This document shows, piece after piece, positions 26,562 through 34,894 of a stretch of DNA of 64,000 nt (positions are counted from its first letter, which is position 1; each line of letters begins with the position of its first letter). A program made the translations under genes and the position numbers. This DNA comes from Streptomyces sp. DH5 (GTDB lineage Bacteria; Actinomycetota; Actinomycetes; Streptomycetales; Streptomycetaceae). Location: positions 186,001 through 250,000 of the forward strand of contig NZ_JAHWGP010000006.1 in NCBI RefSeq assembly GCF_020873915.1, written 5' to 3'. The notes under the pieces were generated by a model that had not been told where the DNA came from, ran no database searches, and was given only the letters and a program-made list of their open reading frames with translations.

Positions 26562-28768
26562 GCGCCACGCCCGTCCACGGAACCTGGGAGCCACGCCCGG
26601 CCGCCTGCTGGGAGGACGCCTTCCTGAGCGGCAACGGCCACCACGGCGCCCTGGTGTTCGGCGACCCGGACGACGACCGCACCGTCGTCACCCATCACAC
26701 CCTCGTCCGCCCGGTCGAGGGCGACGACCGGTACCGGCTGCCGCCCCCTCTGGCCGGCCGGCTCGAAGGCCTCCGGGACCGGCTGCTCGCCGGGGACACG
26801 GCCGCGGCCGAGGAGTTCACCGACGGCCGCCCCCTGCAGTGGGTGCGCCCCTTCCACCCGGCCTTCCAGGTCCGTGTGCGCCGCACGGAGGGCGACCGGG
26901 ACCCCTCCGGGTACCGCCGCGGGGTCGACTTCGCCACCGGTGTCGCGGAGGCCACCCGCGACGGCTGGACCAGCCGCGTCTTCGTCTCCCGCGCCGACGA
27001 CGTGATCGTCCAGTGCGTCACCGGCGCCGGCCTCTCCCTCGGCCTCTCCCTCGACCACCGGCTTCCCGGCGCCCCCGCCGGCCTGGGTGTGGGTCACGGA
27101 GCCGTCCTCATCCCCGAGGGCGCCCTGCTGAGCCTGCGCGTCCGCTACCCCGGCAGCGACCTCGCCTACACGGGCGTCACCCTCGTCGTCGTCACCGGCG
27201 GCACGACCGTCCTCGCCCCGCCCGGCGTGCGCGTCGAGGGCGCGTGCTCGGTGCTGCTGCTCACCCGGGTGCGCCGGCACACCGGGGAGGCGGACGTGCC
27301 GGCCGAGGGCCGCGCCCTGCGCGACCTCCTCGACGAAGCACCCGGGGCGTACGACGGCCTCCTCGCACGCCACCTGCCCCCGCACCGCACCGCCTACGAA
27401 CGCGTCACCCTCGACCTGGCCGCCGACCCGGACGAACGCGCCCTCCCCGGCTCCGAGTTGCTCACCCGGCCACGCAGCGCCGCTCTGCTCGAACGGCTCT
27501 TCGCCGCCGGCCGCTATCACCTGCTGTCCTCCAGCGGTCTGCTGCCACCCCGGCTCACCGGACTGTGGACCGGCGACTGGGACACCGCCTGGTCGGGCGC
27601 CTTCACCCACGACGCCAACCTCAACCTCCAGACCGCCTCCGCCGCCGCGGCCGCCCTCCCCGAGGTCACGGAGGCGCTGGCCGCCCTGGTCCAGCGCCAG
27701 TTGCCCGACTGGAGGGACAACGCCCGCACGGTGTTCGGTGCCCGGGGCGTCGTCGCGCCGGCCCACAGCGACGGCGAGTCCGGGCACTCGTACCACTTCA
27801 GCCGCGAGTACCCCCTCCACCTGTGGACGGCGGGCGCCGACTGGCTGCTCAAGCCGCTCGTCGACCACGACGAGACCCGGGGCGGACGGGACCCGCGCAC
27901 CGCCGCCGCCCTCGACGAAGTCGCCCTGTTCTACGAGGACTTCCTCAGCCGTACCGACGACGACGGCCGACCGGTCGTCGTGCCCTCCTACTCGCCGGAG
28001 AACCGGCCCGCCAACGCGAGCTGGGGCACCGTCAACGCGGCCATGGACCTCTCCGCCGCCCGCCACGCCCTGCGGACGGCCGCCGCCTACGACGCCGGTC
28101 GGGCCGGCCGCCGGCGGGCCCTCGCCGACCGCCTCCCCCCGCACCGGATCAACGCCGACGGCGCGCTCGCCGAATGGGCGTGGCCCGGCCTGGAGGACTC
28201 CTACGACCACCGCCACCTCAGCCACCTCTACGGCGTCTGGCCCCTGGACGAGATCACCCCCTACGACACCCCGGACCTGGCCGCCGCCGCCCACCGCGCC
28301 CTCGAACTGCGCGGCGCCGAGAACGACTCCGCGCACGGACACCTGCACCACGCGCTGATCGCGGCCCGCCTCCGGGACGGCGAGCGGGTCACCCACGCGC
28401 TCGGCCAGGTCCTCGACGGCGACTTCTTCCACGACTCCCTGATGAGCGCGCACTACCCCCACCGTCACGTCTACAACGCCGACGCCGCGCACACCCTGCC
28501 CGCCGTGCTGATCGAGGCGCTCGTCCAGTCCACCCCCGACCGGCTGGTCCTGCTCCCCGCCCCGCTCCCGGCCTACCCGACCGGGCGCCTGACGGGAATC
28601 CGCACGCGCTTCGGGGCCGTGCTCGACCTGGCCTGGTCCCCGGACGACGCCACCGCCGTCGTCCGGCCGACCCGCACCCTCCGCATCACCCTGTGGACTT
28701 CCGCCGGCGCCGAAGCGCTCGACCTGGTCGCCGGAGAGGACCGCGTCCTCCCGCTGAAGACGCGGTGA
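26558..28768 (+). CDS. GH95-type alpha-L-fucosidase
   Basis: 736 residues from ATG 26558, slightly shorter than many GH95 enzymes (750-800). The N-terminal beta domain has the family opening WEDAFLSGNGHHGALVFG. The helical (alpha/alpha)6 part includes LTGLWTGDWDTAWSGAFTHD followed by the NLNLQ segment, corresponding to the conserved asparagine pair of GH95, then YSPENRPANASWGT and the AENDSAHGHLHHALIAARL region. No signal peptide, so intracellular. GH95 enzymes remove alpha-1,2-linked fucose (some act on alpha-L-galactose), which in plant material is the terminal sugar of fucosylated xyloglucan. Coupling to GH42 suggests sequential removal of fucose then galactose. The sequence is divergent from the Bifidobacterium prototype, so specificity needs proof. 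Confidence 0.82.
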   Translation: MSATPVHGTWEPRPAACWEDAFLSGNGHHGALVFGDPDDDRTVVTHHTLVRPVEGDDRYRLPPPLAGRLEGLRDRLLAGDTAAAEEFTDGRPLQWVRPFHPAFQVRVRRTEGDRDPSGYRRGVDFATGVAEATRDGWTSRVFVSRADDVIVQCVTGAGLSLGLSLDHRLPGAPAGLGVGHGAVLIPEGALLSLRVRYPGSDLAYTGVTLVVVTGGTTVLAPPGVRVEGACSVLLLTRVRRHTGEADVPAEGRALRDLLDEAPGAYDGLLARHLPPHRTAYERVTLDLAADPDERALPGSELLTRPRSAALLERLFAAGRYHLLSSSGLLPPRLTGLWTGDWDTAWSGAFTHDANLNLQTASAAAAALPEVTEALAALVQRQLPDWRDNARTVFGARGVVAPAHSDGESGHSYHFSREYPLHLWTAGADWLLKPLVDHDETRGGRDPRTAAALDEVALFYEDFLSRTDDDGRPVVVPSYSPENRPANASWGTVNAAMDLSAARHALRTAAAYDAGRAGRRRALADRLPPHRINADGALAEWAWPGLEDSYDHRHLSHLYGVWPLDEITPYDTPDLAAAAHRALELRGAENDSAHGHLHHALIAARLRDGERVTHALGQVLDGDFFHDSLMSAHYPHRHVYNADAAHTLPAVLIEALVQSTPDRLVLLPAPLPAYPTGRLTGIRTRFGAVLDLAWSPDDATAVVRPTRTLRITLWTSAGAEALDLVAGEDRVLPLKTR

Positions 28769-28802
28769 ACCCCGCAATCCCCCCACCCATGGAAGGACCA
28801 CC

Positions 28803-29516
28803 ATGGCAACAGGCACCCTGAGCAGGATCACCAAGGTCCTGCTGGCCCCCGCCCTCGCGCTCGGCGCGACGGTCGGCCTCGCCTCCGCCCCCGCGCACGC
28901 CGCCGTCTGGAGCAGCTGCGACCAGTGGGGCAACACCGGCCTGAACGGCTACACGCTCTACAACAACATCTGGGGCCCGGGCTCCGGAGCCCAGTGCTTC
29001 TGGGCCAACTCCGGCACCGACTGGGGCGTGTGGGCCGACCACCCCGACACGGGGGGCATCAAGTCCTACCCGAACTCCAAGAAGGTGATCAACAAGCCGA
29101 TCGCCTCCCTGGCCTCGCTCACCAGCAGCTACAACGTCACCGTCCCGTCCTCGGGCGCGTACAACACCTCGTACGACATCTGGGACACCGACTACGACTA
29201 CGAGATCATGCTGTGGGTCAACCACAACGGGGCCGTGGGCCCGCTCGGCTCCCCCCAGGGCACGGTCAGCCTCGGCGGACACACCTGGAACGTCCACAAG
29301 GGCAGCAACGGGCACAACGAGGTCTTCTCGTTCCTGCGCACCTCGGACTCGAACTCCGGCACCGTCGACATCCTGCCGATCCTCAAGTGGATCAAGGACA
29401 CCAAGGGCTGGATGGGCAACGAGACCATCGGTGACGTGCAGTTCGGCTTCGAGATCACCTCGTCCTCGGGCGGGCTGGACTTCCGCACCAACAACCTGAC
29501 GGTGTCGGGCGGTTAG
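28803..29516 (+). CDS. Secreted GH12 endoglucanase (probably xyloglucan-active)
   Basis: 237 residues. A Sec signal peptide ends near residue 34 (ASAPAHAA). The mature single-domain beta-jelly roll shows NNIWG, the nucleophile Glu134 in YEIMLWVN and the acid/base Glu217 in GFEITSS, the standard GH12 pair. There is no carbohydrate-binding module or linker. GH12 includes cellulases and xyloglucan endo-hydrolases; the neighbours favour the latter. It begins 34 nt after the GH95 stop with AAGGACC upstream, so it is probably the last gene of the operon started at 18453. A GC-rich hairpin follows the stop. Confidence 0.93.
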   Translation: MATGTLSRITKVLLAPALALGATVGLASAPAHAAVWSSCDQWGNTGLNGYTLYNNIWGPGSGAQCFWANSGTDWGVWADHPDTGGIKSYPNSKKVINKPIASLASLTSSYNVTVPSSGAYNTSYDIWDTDYDYEIMLWVNHNGAVGPLGSPQGTVSLGGHTWNVHKGSNGHNEVFSFLRTSDSNSGTVDILPILKWIKDTKGWMGNETIGDVQFGFEITSSSGGLDFRTNNLTVSGG

Positions 29517-29531
29517 GCTCCGCGTCCGCCC

Positions 29532-29562
29532 GCCGCCCGCCCCGGTCCCCGGGGCGGGCGGC
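29532..29562 (+). terminator. Terminator hairpin after GH12
   Basis: A 14-bp perfect GC stem (29532-29545 with 29549-29562) around a 3-nt loop, 15 nt after the GH12 stop. No T-run follows. It probably ends the transporter/hydrolase operon and leaves the dioxygenase gene to its own promoter. Confidence 0.7.
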
Positions 29563-29693
29563 CCCGGGGCGCCCGGTGTCGCACGCCTTCCATAACGCCG
29601 TGCAGGGGCCGGGACGGGAGCTGCCTCCCCGCCCGCCGGCGCGGCTACGTTGGCCGGCGTTCACCCGGCACGCCCCCCACCGAGGAGACCGCC

Positions 29694-30530
29694 ATGACAC
29701 CGTCCGCTCCCGACGAACCCGGCGCCGACCGCCGGATCAGCCGCAAGAGCCTGCTCAGGGCGGCCGTCGCCGCCGGTGCCGCCGTCCCGCTGCTCGCGAC
29801 GGGCACGGTGGCGCTCGCCAGGGACGCCGGCTCCCGGGGACAGGACCTCACCCCGACACCGTTCTGCGACGACGGTGACGACCCCACGATTTCCCAGATG
29901 GAGGGCCCCTACTTCAAGCCGGACTCCCCGCTGCGCACCGACCTCGTGACACCGGGCACCCCGGGCACGCCGCTCACCGTCAGCGGCTACGTCTTCGGCC
30001 GGGACTGCGTCCCGCTGCGCGGGGTCCTGCTCGACTTCTGGCAGGCGGACCGCGCGGGCGCCTACGACAACGCCGGGTACACCTTCCGCGGGCACCAGTT
30101 CACCGACGCCTCCGGCGCGTTCACCCTGCGGACGATCGTGCCCGGTCTCTATCCGGGGCGCACCCGGCACATCCACGTCAAGGCCCAGGCACCCGGTGAG
30201 CCCGTCCTGACCACCCAGCTGTACTTCCCGGGCGAGCCCCGCAACAGCACGGACACCATCTTCGATCCGGCGCTGCTGATGAACGTCCGCGGCGCCGGCG
30301 GCGGCAAGGAGGCCACCTTCGACTTCGTGCTCGACGTGCGGGGCGGCCCCACCGATCCGCCGACCGACCCGCCGACCGACCCGCCGGGCGGCAGCTGGGC
30401 GCCCGGCCGCGCCTACGGGGCGGGCGACAGGGTCACCCACGGCGGTGCCGGGTACCGCTGCCTCCAGGCGCACACGTCCATGACGGGCTGGGAGCCCCCC
30501 AACGTTCCGGCCCTGTGGCGCCGCGAGTAG
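29694..30530 (+). CDS. Secreted intradiol ring-cleavage dioxygenase with C-terminal CBM5/12-like module
   Basis: 278 residues. Tat signal SRKSLLRAAVAAGAAV (about residues 16-31). The catalytic domain shows the non-haem Fe(III) ligands of intradiol dioxygenases: Tyr73 (MEGPYFKP), Tyr153 and His159/His161 (LYPGRTRHIHVKAQ), with the core LRGVLLDFWQAD. A Pro-Thr-Asp linker (about residues 221-231) leads to a 45-residue module with WAPGRAYGAGDRVTHGGAGYRC and ending WEPPNVPALW, the pattern of chitin/cellulose-binding family 5/12. A fusion of this type is known from Streptomyces sp. SirexAA-E as an extracellular catechol dioxygenase that binds lignin-like material. It would open catechol rings at the plant wall surface. 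Its link to the xyloglucan genes is by position only; no operator copy precedes it. Confidence 0.88.
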   Translation: MTPSAPDEPGADRRISRKSLLRAAVAAGAAVPLLATGTVALARDAGSRGQDLTPTPFCDDGDDPTISQMEGPYFKPDSPLRTDLVTPGTPGTPLTVSGYVFGRDCVPLRGVLLDFWQADRAGAYDNAGYTFRGHQFTDASGAFTLRTIVPGLYPGRTRHIHVKAQAPGEPVLTTQLYFPGEPRNSTDTIFDPALLMNVRGAGGGKEATFDFVLDVRGGPTDPPTDPPTDPPGGSWAPGRAYGAGDRVTHGGAGYRCLQAHTSMTGWEPPNVPALWRRE

Positions 30531-30579
30531 GAGCAGCGCCGGTCGCGGCCGGGACGGGCCCCGCGGAAGGACGGGCGGG

Positions 30580-31593
30580 TCACGGCTGCAGGGGTGCGGG
30601 GCCCGAGCTCGCCCGGACGGTGAGCTCGGGCGGGAGCAGGACGACCTCGTCGCCGCCGCGGCCGTCGAGCTTGGCGACGAGCTGCTCCACCGCGTGCCGG
30701 CCCATCTCCTGGGCGGGGACGGCGACCGACGTCAGCCGCACCGACGCCTGCACGGCGACCTGCTCAGGGCAGACCGCCACCACGGACACGTCCTCGGGCA
30801 CCGCCCGGCCCTGCTGGCGCAGCAGGGCGAGCAGCGGTTCGACCGCCGACTCGTTCTGCACGACGAAGCCCGTGGTTCCGGGACGCTCGTCGAGGATCCG
30901 GGCGAGCGTCACCGCCATCGCGTCGTACCCGCCCTCGCACGGACGGTGCAGCAGCCGCAGCCCCAGCTCCCGCGCCCGGCCGCGCAGTCCCTCCAGGGTG
31001 CGTTCGGCGAAGCCGGTGTGCCGCTCGTAGACCGCCGGGGCCTCGCCGATGACGGCGACGTCCCGGTGCCCGCCCTCGGCCAGGTGCTCCACACAGAGCG
31101 CGCCGGTGGCCCGGAAGTCGAGGTCGACGCAGGTCAGGCCCTCGGTGTCGGCGGGCAGACCGATCAGCACCGCGGGCTGCCGCGCCCCGCGCAGCAGCGG
31201 CAGCCGCTCGTCGTCCAGCTCGACGTCCATGAGGATCATGCCGTCGGCCAGTCCGCTGCCCGCCACCCGGCGGACCGCGTCCGGGCCCTCCTCGCCGGTG
31301 AGCAGCAGTACGTCGTACCCGTGGGTGCGGGCGGTGGTGGCCACCGCGATGGCGATCTCCATCATCACCGGCACGTACATGTCCGTGCGCAGGGGGACCA
31401 TCAGCGCGATGATGTTGGACCTGCTGCTGGCCAGGGCGCGGGCCCCGGCGTTCGGGTGGTACCCGAGCTCGCGGATGCTCCGCTCGACCCGCTGGCGCGT
31501 GCCGGCGGAGATGGACCGCTTGCCGCTGAGGACATAGCTCACCGTGCTCGCCGAGACTCCGGCGTGCTGGGCGACCTCGGCGAGGGTGACCAT
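30580..31593 (-). CDS. LacI-family transcriptional repressor of the xyloglucan-type locus
   Basis: 337 residues from ATG 31593, with GGAGAA 6 nt before it. The N-terminal helix-turn-helix (residues 3-22, containing AQHAGVSASTVSYVL) and hinge helix PNAGARALASSRSN are typical LacI/GalR. The periplasmic-binding-like core begins IIALMVPLRTDMYVPVMMEI. Because TCGAAGCGCTTCGA sites occur at its own promoter and at both divergent promoters of the hydrolase genes, it is the evident regulator, released by an imported sugar or oligosaccharide. An upstream extension of the frame to 31683 would read through an operator and is rejected. Confidence 0.92.
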   Translation of the reverse strand: MVTLAEVAQHAGVSASTVSYVLSGKRSISAGTRQRVERSIRELGYHPNAGARALASSRSNIIALMVPLRTDMYVPVMMEIAIAVATTARTHGYDVLLLTGEEGPDAVRRVAGSGLADGMILMDVELDDERLPLLRGARQPAVLIGLPADTEGLTCVDLDFRATGALCVEHLAEGGHRDVAVIGEAPAVYERHTGFAERTLEGLRGRARELGLRLLHRPCEGGYDAMAVTLARILDERPGTTGFVVQNESAVEPLLALLRQQGRAVPEDVSVVAVCPEQVAVQASVRLTSVAVPAQEMGRHAVEQLVAKLDGRGGDEVVLLPPELTVRASSGPAPLQP

Positions 31594-31610
31594 CCACGTT
31601 CTCCAAGTGT

Positions 31611-31624
31611 GTGAAGCGCTTCGA
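31611..31624. promoter_or_regulatory. Downstream operator of the repressor gene
   Basis: GTGAAGCGCTTCGA, matching the regulon palindrome at 12 of 14 positions (the first two bases differ). It lies in the leader, about +33 to +46 from the predicted transcription start and 18 nt before the ATG at 31593. Confidence 0.75.
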
Positions 31625-31663
31625 CAAGAGGCCGGGGCGTACGGGGGTGGGGAGGGTTGCTCG

Positions 31664-31693
31664 ACAGTAGCCGCACAGGACAACGGGTGTCCA
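31664..31693 (-). promoter_or_regulatory. Predicted promoter of the repressor gene
   Basis: On the minus strand TGGACA (31693-31688) is followed after 18 bp by TACTGT (31669-31664). The predicted start is near 31657. Operators flank it on both sides. Confidence 0.6.
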
Positions 31694-31700
31694 GGGGATG

Positions 31701-31714
31701 TCGAAGCGCTTCGA
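31701..31714. promoter_or_regulatory. Upstream operator of the repressor gene
   Basis: Perfect TCGAAGCGCTTCGA, extended to the 18-bp palindrome TGTCGAAGCGCTTCGACA (31699-31716). It ends 8 bp upstream of the -35 box. Its centre is 90 bp from that of the downstream site, compatible with a repression loop. Confidence 0.82.
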
Positions 31715-31778
31715 CAGGTTTCTTTCGGTGGCTGACGCGGTGCGACACCCCGGAGACGTTCCGCGGGAGGATTGTCCC

Positions 31779-32414
31779 TCAGCGGCGGATGATGCCGAGC
31801 CCCAGGGCCGCGGCGACCGCGGCGGTGCGCGAGTCGACCCCCAGTTTGGCGTAGACGTGCGCCAGGTGGGACTTCACCGTGGCCTGGGTCAGGTGCAGCC
31901 GCTCACCGATGCCCTGGTTGGACAGCCCTTCGGCGACCAGGGTGAGCACCTCCGTCTCGCGCCTGGTCAGTGAGGCGTGCGGGGCGCGCAGCCGGTGCAT
32001 CAGCCGGTCGGCGACCGCGGGCGCGAGCGTGGTGCGTCCCGCCGCCGCGGTGCGCACCGCGGCGGCCAGTTCCTCAGGCGGCGCGTCCTTGAGGAGATAT
32101 CCGGTGGCGCCGGCCTCGATCGCCGGGAGGGTGTCGGCGTCGGTGTCGTAGGTGGTGACGACCAGCACGCGGGGCGCCCCGGGGCGGGCGGTGATGGCGG
32201 CGGTGGCCTGCGATCCGTTCATGCCGCCGCCGAACTGCAGGTCCATGAGCACGACGTCGGCCCCGCCGGGCGCGGCGAGCTCCACGGCCTCCTCGGCGGT
32301 GGCGGCCTCGGCCACGATGACGAAGTCCGGCTCGGTCTCCAGCACCGCGCGCAGCCCCGCCCGGACCACCGGATGGTCGTCGGCGATCAGGATGCGGATG
32401 GGAAGGTCGTCCAC
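31779..32414 (-). CDS. NarL/LuxR-family response regulator
   Basis: 211 residues. The receiver domain starts RILIADDHPVVRAGL with the phosphorylated Asp in VVLMDLQF (about residue 58) and Lys in LLKDAPPEEL. The C-terminal LuxR helix-turn-helix (about residues 145-205) has LTRRETEVLTLVAEGLSNQGI and LTQATVKSHLAHVYAKLGV. The GTG at 32414 follows the kinase stop TAG with no base between, so the pair is translationally coupled. Its likely target is the ABC exporter divergent from the kinase gene. Confidence 0.93.
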   Translation of the reverse strand: MDDLPIRILIADDHPVVRAGLRAVLETEPDFVIVAEAATAEEAVELAAPGGADVVLMDLQFGGGMNGSQATAAITARPGAPRVLVVTTYDTDADTLPAIEAGATGYLLKDAPPEELAAAVRTAAAGRTTLAPAVADRLMHRLRAPHASLTRRETEVLTLVAEGLSNQGIGERLHLTQATVKSHLAHVYAKLGVDSRTAAVAAALGLGIIRR

Positions 32415-33632
32415 CTAGGCCTCGGTCTCGTCCGGTGCGTCGGAGCGCCGTTCCGCGGCGTCCAGGGGGAACCGTGCCGACAGGGCGGTGCCGCCGCCCG
32501 GGCACGACTCGAGGACCAGGGTGCCGTGCAGGGCGCGCGCCCGGGCCCGCATCGCCGCGATGCCGAACCCGCCGGCGGCCGGGTCCGGGGCGGGCAGCCG
32601 CCCGGGGTCGAAGCCGATGCCGTCGTCGACCACGTCGAGCCGCACGCCGTCGTCCAGGTGACTCAGGGTGACCTCGCCGGTGGAGGCCCGCGCGTGCCGG
32701 ACGGTGTTGGACAACGCCGACTGGGCGATGCGCAGCAGGGCCACCTCGACGGCGGTGGACAGCGCGCGGGGTGCGCCCGCGAGGCGGAAGCGCACGGCGA
32801 CGGGGTGCTGGGCGCTGGTGGTGGCGCACAAACGCTCCAGGGCACCCGCCAGCGTGGTGCCCTCCAGCGCGGGCGGGGTGAGGGCGGCGACGAACCGGCG
32901 GGCCTCGGCGAGGTTGCCCACGGCCGTCTGCCTGGCCTGCACGACGTGGGCGGCGGCCGCCCCCGGCCGGTCGGGCAGGGCCCGCTCGGCGGCGCGCAGC
33001 AGCAACTGGATGCTCGAAAGACCTTGCGCCAGGGTGTCGTGGATCTCGCGGGCCAGCCGCTCACGCTCGGCCAGCACACCCGCGGTGTGCTGCGCGGCGG
33101 CCAGATCGGCGCGCGTGGCGGTGAGCTCCTCGATCAGCCGGCGGCGCCGCTCGCTCTCCCCGTACAGGGTCTGGTACCCCCACACCACCGCGACGGCGAC
33201 GGCCGCCCCGAGCGCGGGCCCGATGGCCACGGCGGGGGAGAACGACCCCCGGTGCGCGGCGAACGCCGCGATCGCGGCGACGGCGGTGGCCCCCACCGAG
33301 AGCAGCCCGCCGCGCCGGGACAACAGGTGCAGCTGGAGGAAGTACAGCGGGAACGCCAGCCACACCCCGTCCGGGGTCAGCGCCAGCAGCAGCAGCCAGC
33401 CACCGCCCAGCGCCACCAGCCACCACCGGGCGGCACGGCGGGAGGCGGAGACGGCCGGGGTGAGCGGCCCGGCCGCGTAGACCCCCGCCAGGGCCGCGCA
33501 CACACCGATCACGGCACCCGTGCGCGTCAGGTCCTCCGTCGCCGCCCGCACGGCGGCCAGGGCCAGCAGCCCCGCCACGAGCAGGTGCAGGGACCGGTCC
33601 AGGGCCCGGGTCGTCGGAGTGAGGCTGTTCAT
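32415..33632 (-). CDS. NarL-group sensor histidine kinase
   Basis: 405 residues from ATG 33632. About five to six hydrophobic segments fill the first 160 residues, with almost no extracellular loop, so the signal is probably sensed in or at the membrane. The dimerisation box has the phosphorylated His in RLAREIHDTLAQGLSSI (about residue 197, HisKA_3 type). The HATPase domain shows NTVRHARAS, DVVDDGIGFD and GGFGIAAMRARA. It is the partner of the response regulator encoded next. It starts 171 bp from the divergent ABC exporter, a layout common for kinases that control an export pump. Confidence 0.92.
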   Translation of the reverse strand: MNSLTPTTRALDRSLHLLVAGLLALAAVRAATEDLTRTGAVIGVCAALAGVYAAGPLTPAVSASRRAARWWLVALGGGWLLLLALTPDGVWLAFPLYFLQLHLLSRRGGLLSVGATAVAAIAAFAAHRGSFSPAVAIGPALGAAVAVAVVWGYQTLYGESERRRRLIEELTATRADLAAAQHTAGVLAERERLAREIHDTLAQGLSSIQLLLRAAERALPDRPGAAAAHVVQARQTAVGNLAEARRFVAALTPPALEGTTLAGALERLCATTSAQHPVAVRFRLAGAPRALSTAVEVALLRIAQSALSNTVRHARASTGEVTLSHLDDGVRLDVVDDGIGFDPGRLPAPDPAAGGFGIAAMRARARALHGTLVLESCPGGGTALSARFPLDAAERRSDAPDETEA

Positions 33633-33802
33633 CGACCCCACTCTACGGAGAACCGTGCATACCGGGCATCGATCAAAAGGTGGAGACCGGCACCGACCCT
33701 TCGATTCGCAAAGTCCCCTCGTGGGTGCGATGCCCCCGCGCCCAGCCGGACGGGACGGTGGGAGCACACCGTTTCCACCGATCGAAGGGACAGGTCAGGG
33801 CA

Positions 33803-34894
33803 ATGTACGTCGGCTGGAGGGACCTCACGTTCGCCAAGGGGCGATTCGCCCTGATGGGCGCCGTCGTCGTCCTGATCACCCTGCTGGTCGGTCTGCTGTC
33901 CGGCCTGACCGCCGGACTCGCCCGGGAGAACGTCTCCGCCGTCACCGGGCTGCCCGCCGACCGGGTCGCCTTCGCCGCCCCCGCCGACGGCCAGGGCCTC
34001 TCGTACGCCGACTCCACCGTCACCGAGCCGCAGTGGCGGCGGTGGGCGAACACCCCCGGAGTGACGCGCGCGGAACCCCTCGGCATCACCACCACCAGGG
34101 CGACCGCCGGCGCGCGCACCACCGGCGTCTCCGTCTTCGGTGTCCTGCCGGGCTCCCCGCTGGCCCCCCACGGCACCCGGATCGCGGACGGCACGGTGGT
34201 CGTGTCGGCCGCCGCGGCCGAGGCGCTCGGCGTCGGCGCGGACGACCCCGTCACCCTCGCCGGCCGGAAGCTGACCGTCGCCGCCACGAGCGCACGGGCC
34301 TCCTTCAGCCACACCCCCGTCGTCTGGACGTCCCTGCGCACCTGGAACGCCGTCGCCCCGCCCGCCGCCGCCCGCGACGGCGGTCCCACCGCCACCGTCA
34401 TCGCCCTGGACACCGGCCCGGGCGCCGACCTCCCGGCCGGTGACCGCGCCGCCGGCACCCGGACCGTCACCAAGGACGACTCCCTCTCCGCGATCGGCTC
34501 CTACAGCTCGGAGAACGGCTCACTGCAGCTGATGCGCGGCTTCCTGTTCGCCATCTCCGCCCTGGTCGTCGGCGCCTTCTTCACCGTCTGGACCATCCAG
34601 CGCGGCGCCGACGTCGCCGTGCTGAAGGCACTCGGCGCACCCACGCGCCGGCTGCTGGCCGACGCCCTCGGCCAGGCCCTGGTGCTGCTCACCGGCGGGA
34701 CCCTGGCCGGCACCGCCCTCGCCGCCGCGATCGGTGCCGCCGTCTCCGGCTCCGCCGTCCCCTTCGCCCTGACCCCCGCGACCGTGCTGGTCCCCGCCGC
34801 CGTGACGGTCGTCCTCGGCGCGCTCGGGGCGGCCCTGTCCGTCCGCCGCATCACGTCCGTCGACCCGCTGACCGCCCTGGGGAGCGTCCGATGA
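33803..34894 (+). CDS. FtsX/MacB-type ABC exporter permease
   Basis: 363 residues from ATG 33803. One N-terminal membrane helix (FALMGAVVVLITLLVGLLSG), a large extracytoplasmic domain of about 200 residues, and three C-terminal helices (FLFAISALVVGAFFTVW, ALVLLTGGTLAGTALAAAIG, ATVLVPAAVTVVLGALGAA). This is the FtsX/MacB topology. The cytoplasmic loop VAVLKALGAPTRRLLADAL is the FtsX-family contact for the ATPase. Its stop overlaps the ATPase start (ATGA). Such pairs export peptides, lipids or antibiotics; substrate unknown. Confidence 0.87.
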   Translation: MYVGWRDLTFAKGRFALMGAVVVLITLLVGLLSGLTAGLARENVSAVTGLPADRVAFAAPADGQGLSYADSTVTEPQWRRWANTPGVTRAEPLGITTTRATAGARTTGVSVFGVLPGSPLAPHGTRIADGTVVVSAAAAEALGVGADDPVTLAGRKLTVAATSARASFSHTPVVWTSLRTWNAVAPPAAARDGGPTATVIALDTGPGADLPAGDRAAGTRTVTKDDSLSAIGSYSSENGSLQLMRGFLFAISALVVGAFFTVWTIQRGADVAVLKALGAPTRRLLADALGQALVLLTGGTLAGTALAAAIGAAVSGSAVPFALTPATVLVPAAVTVVLGALGAALSVRRITSVDPLTALGSVR

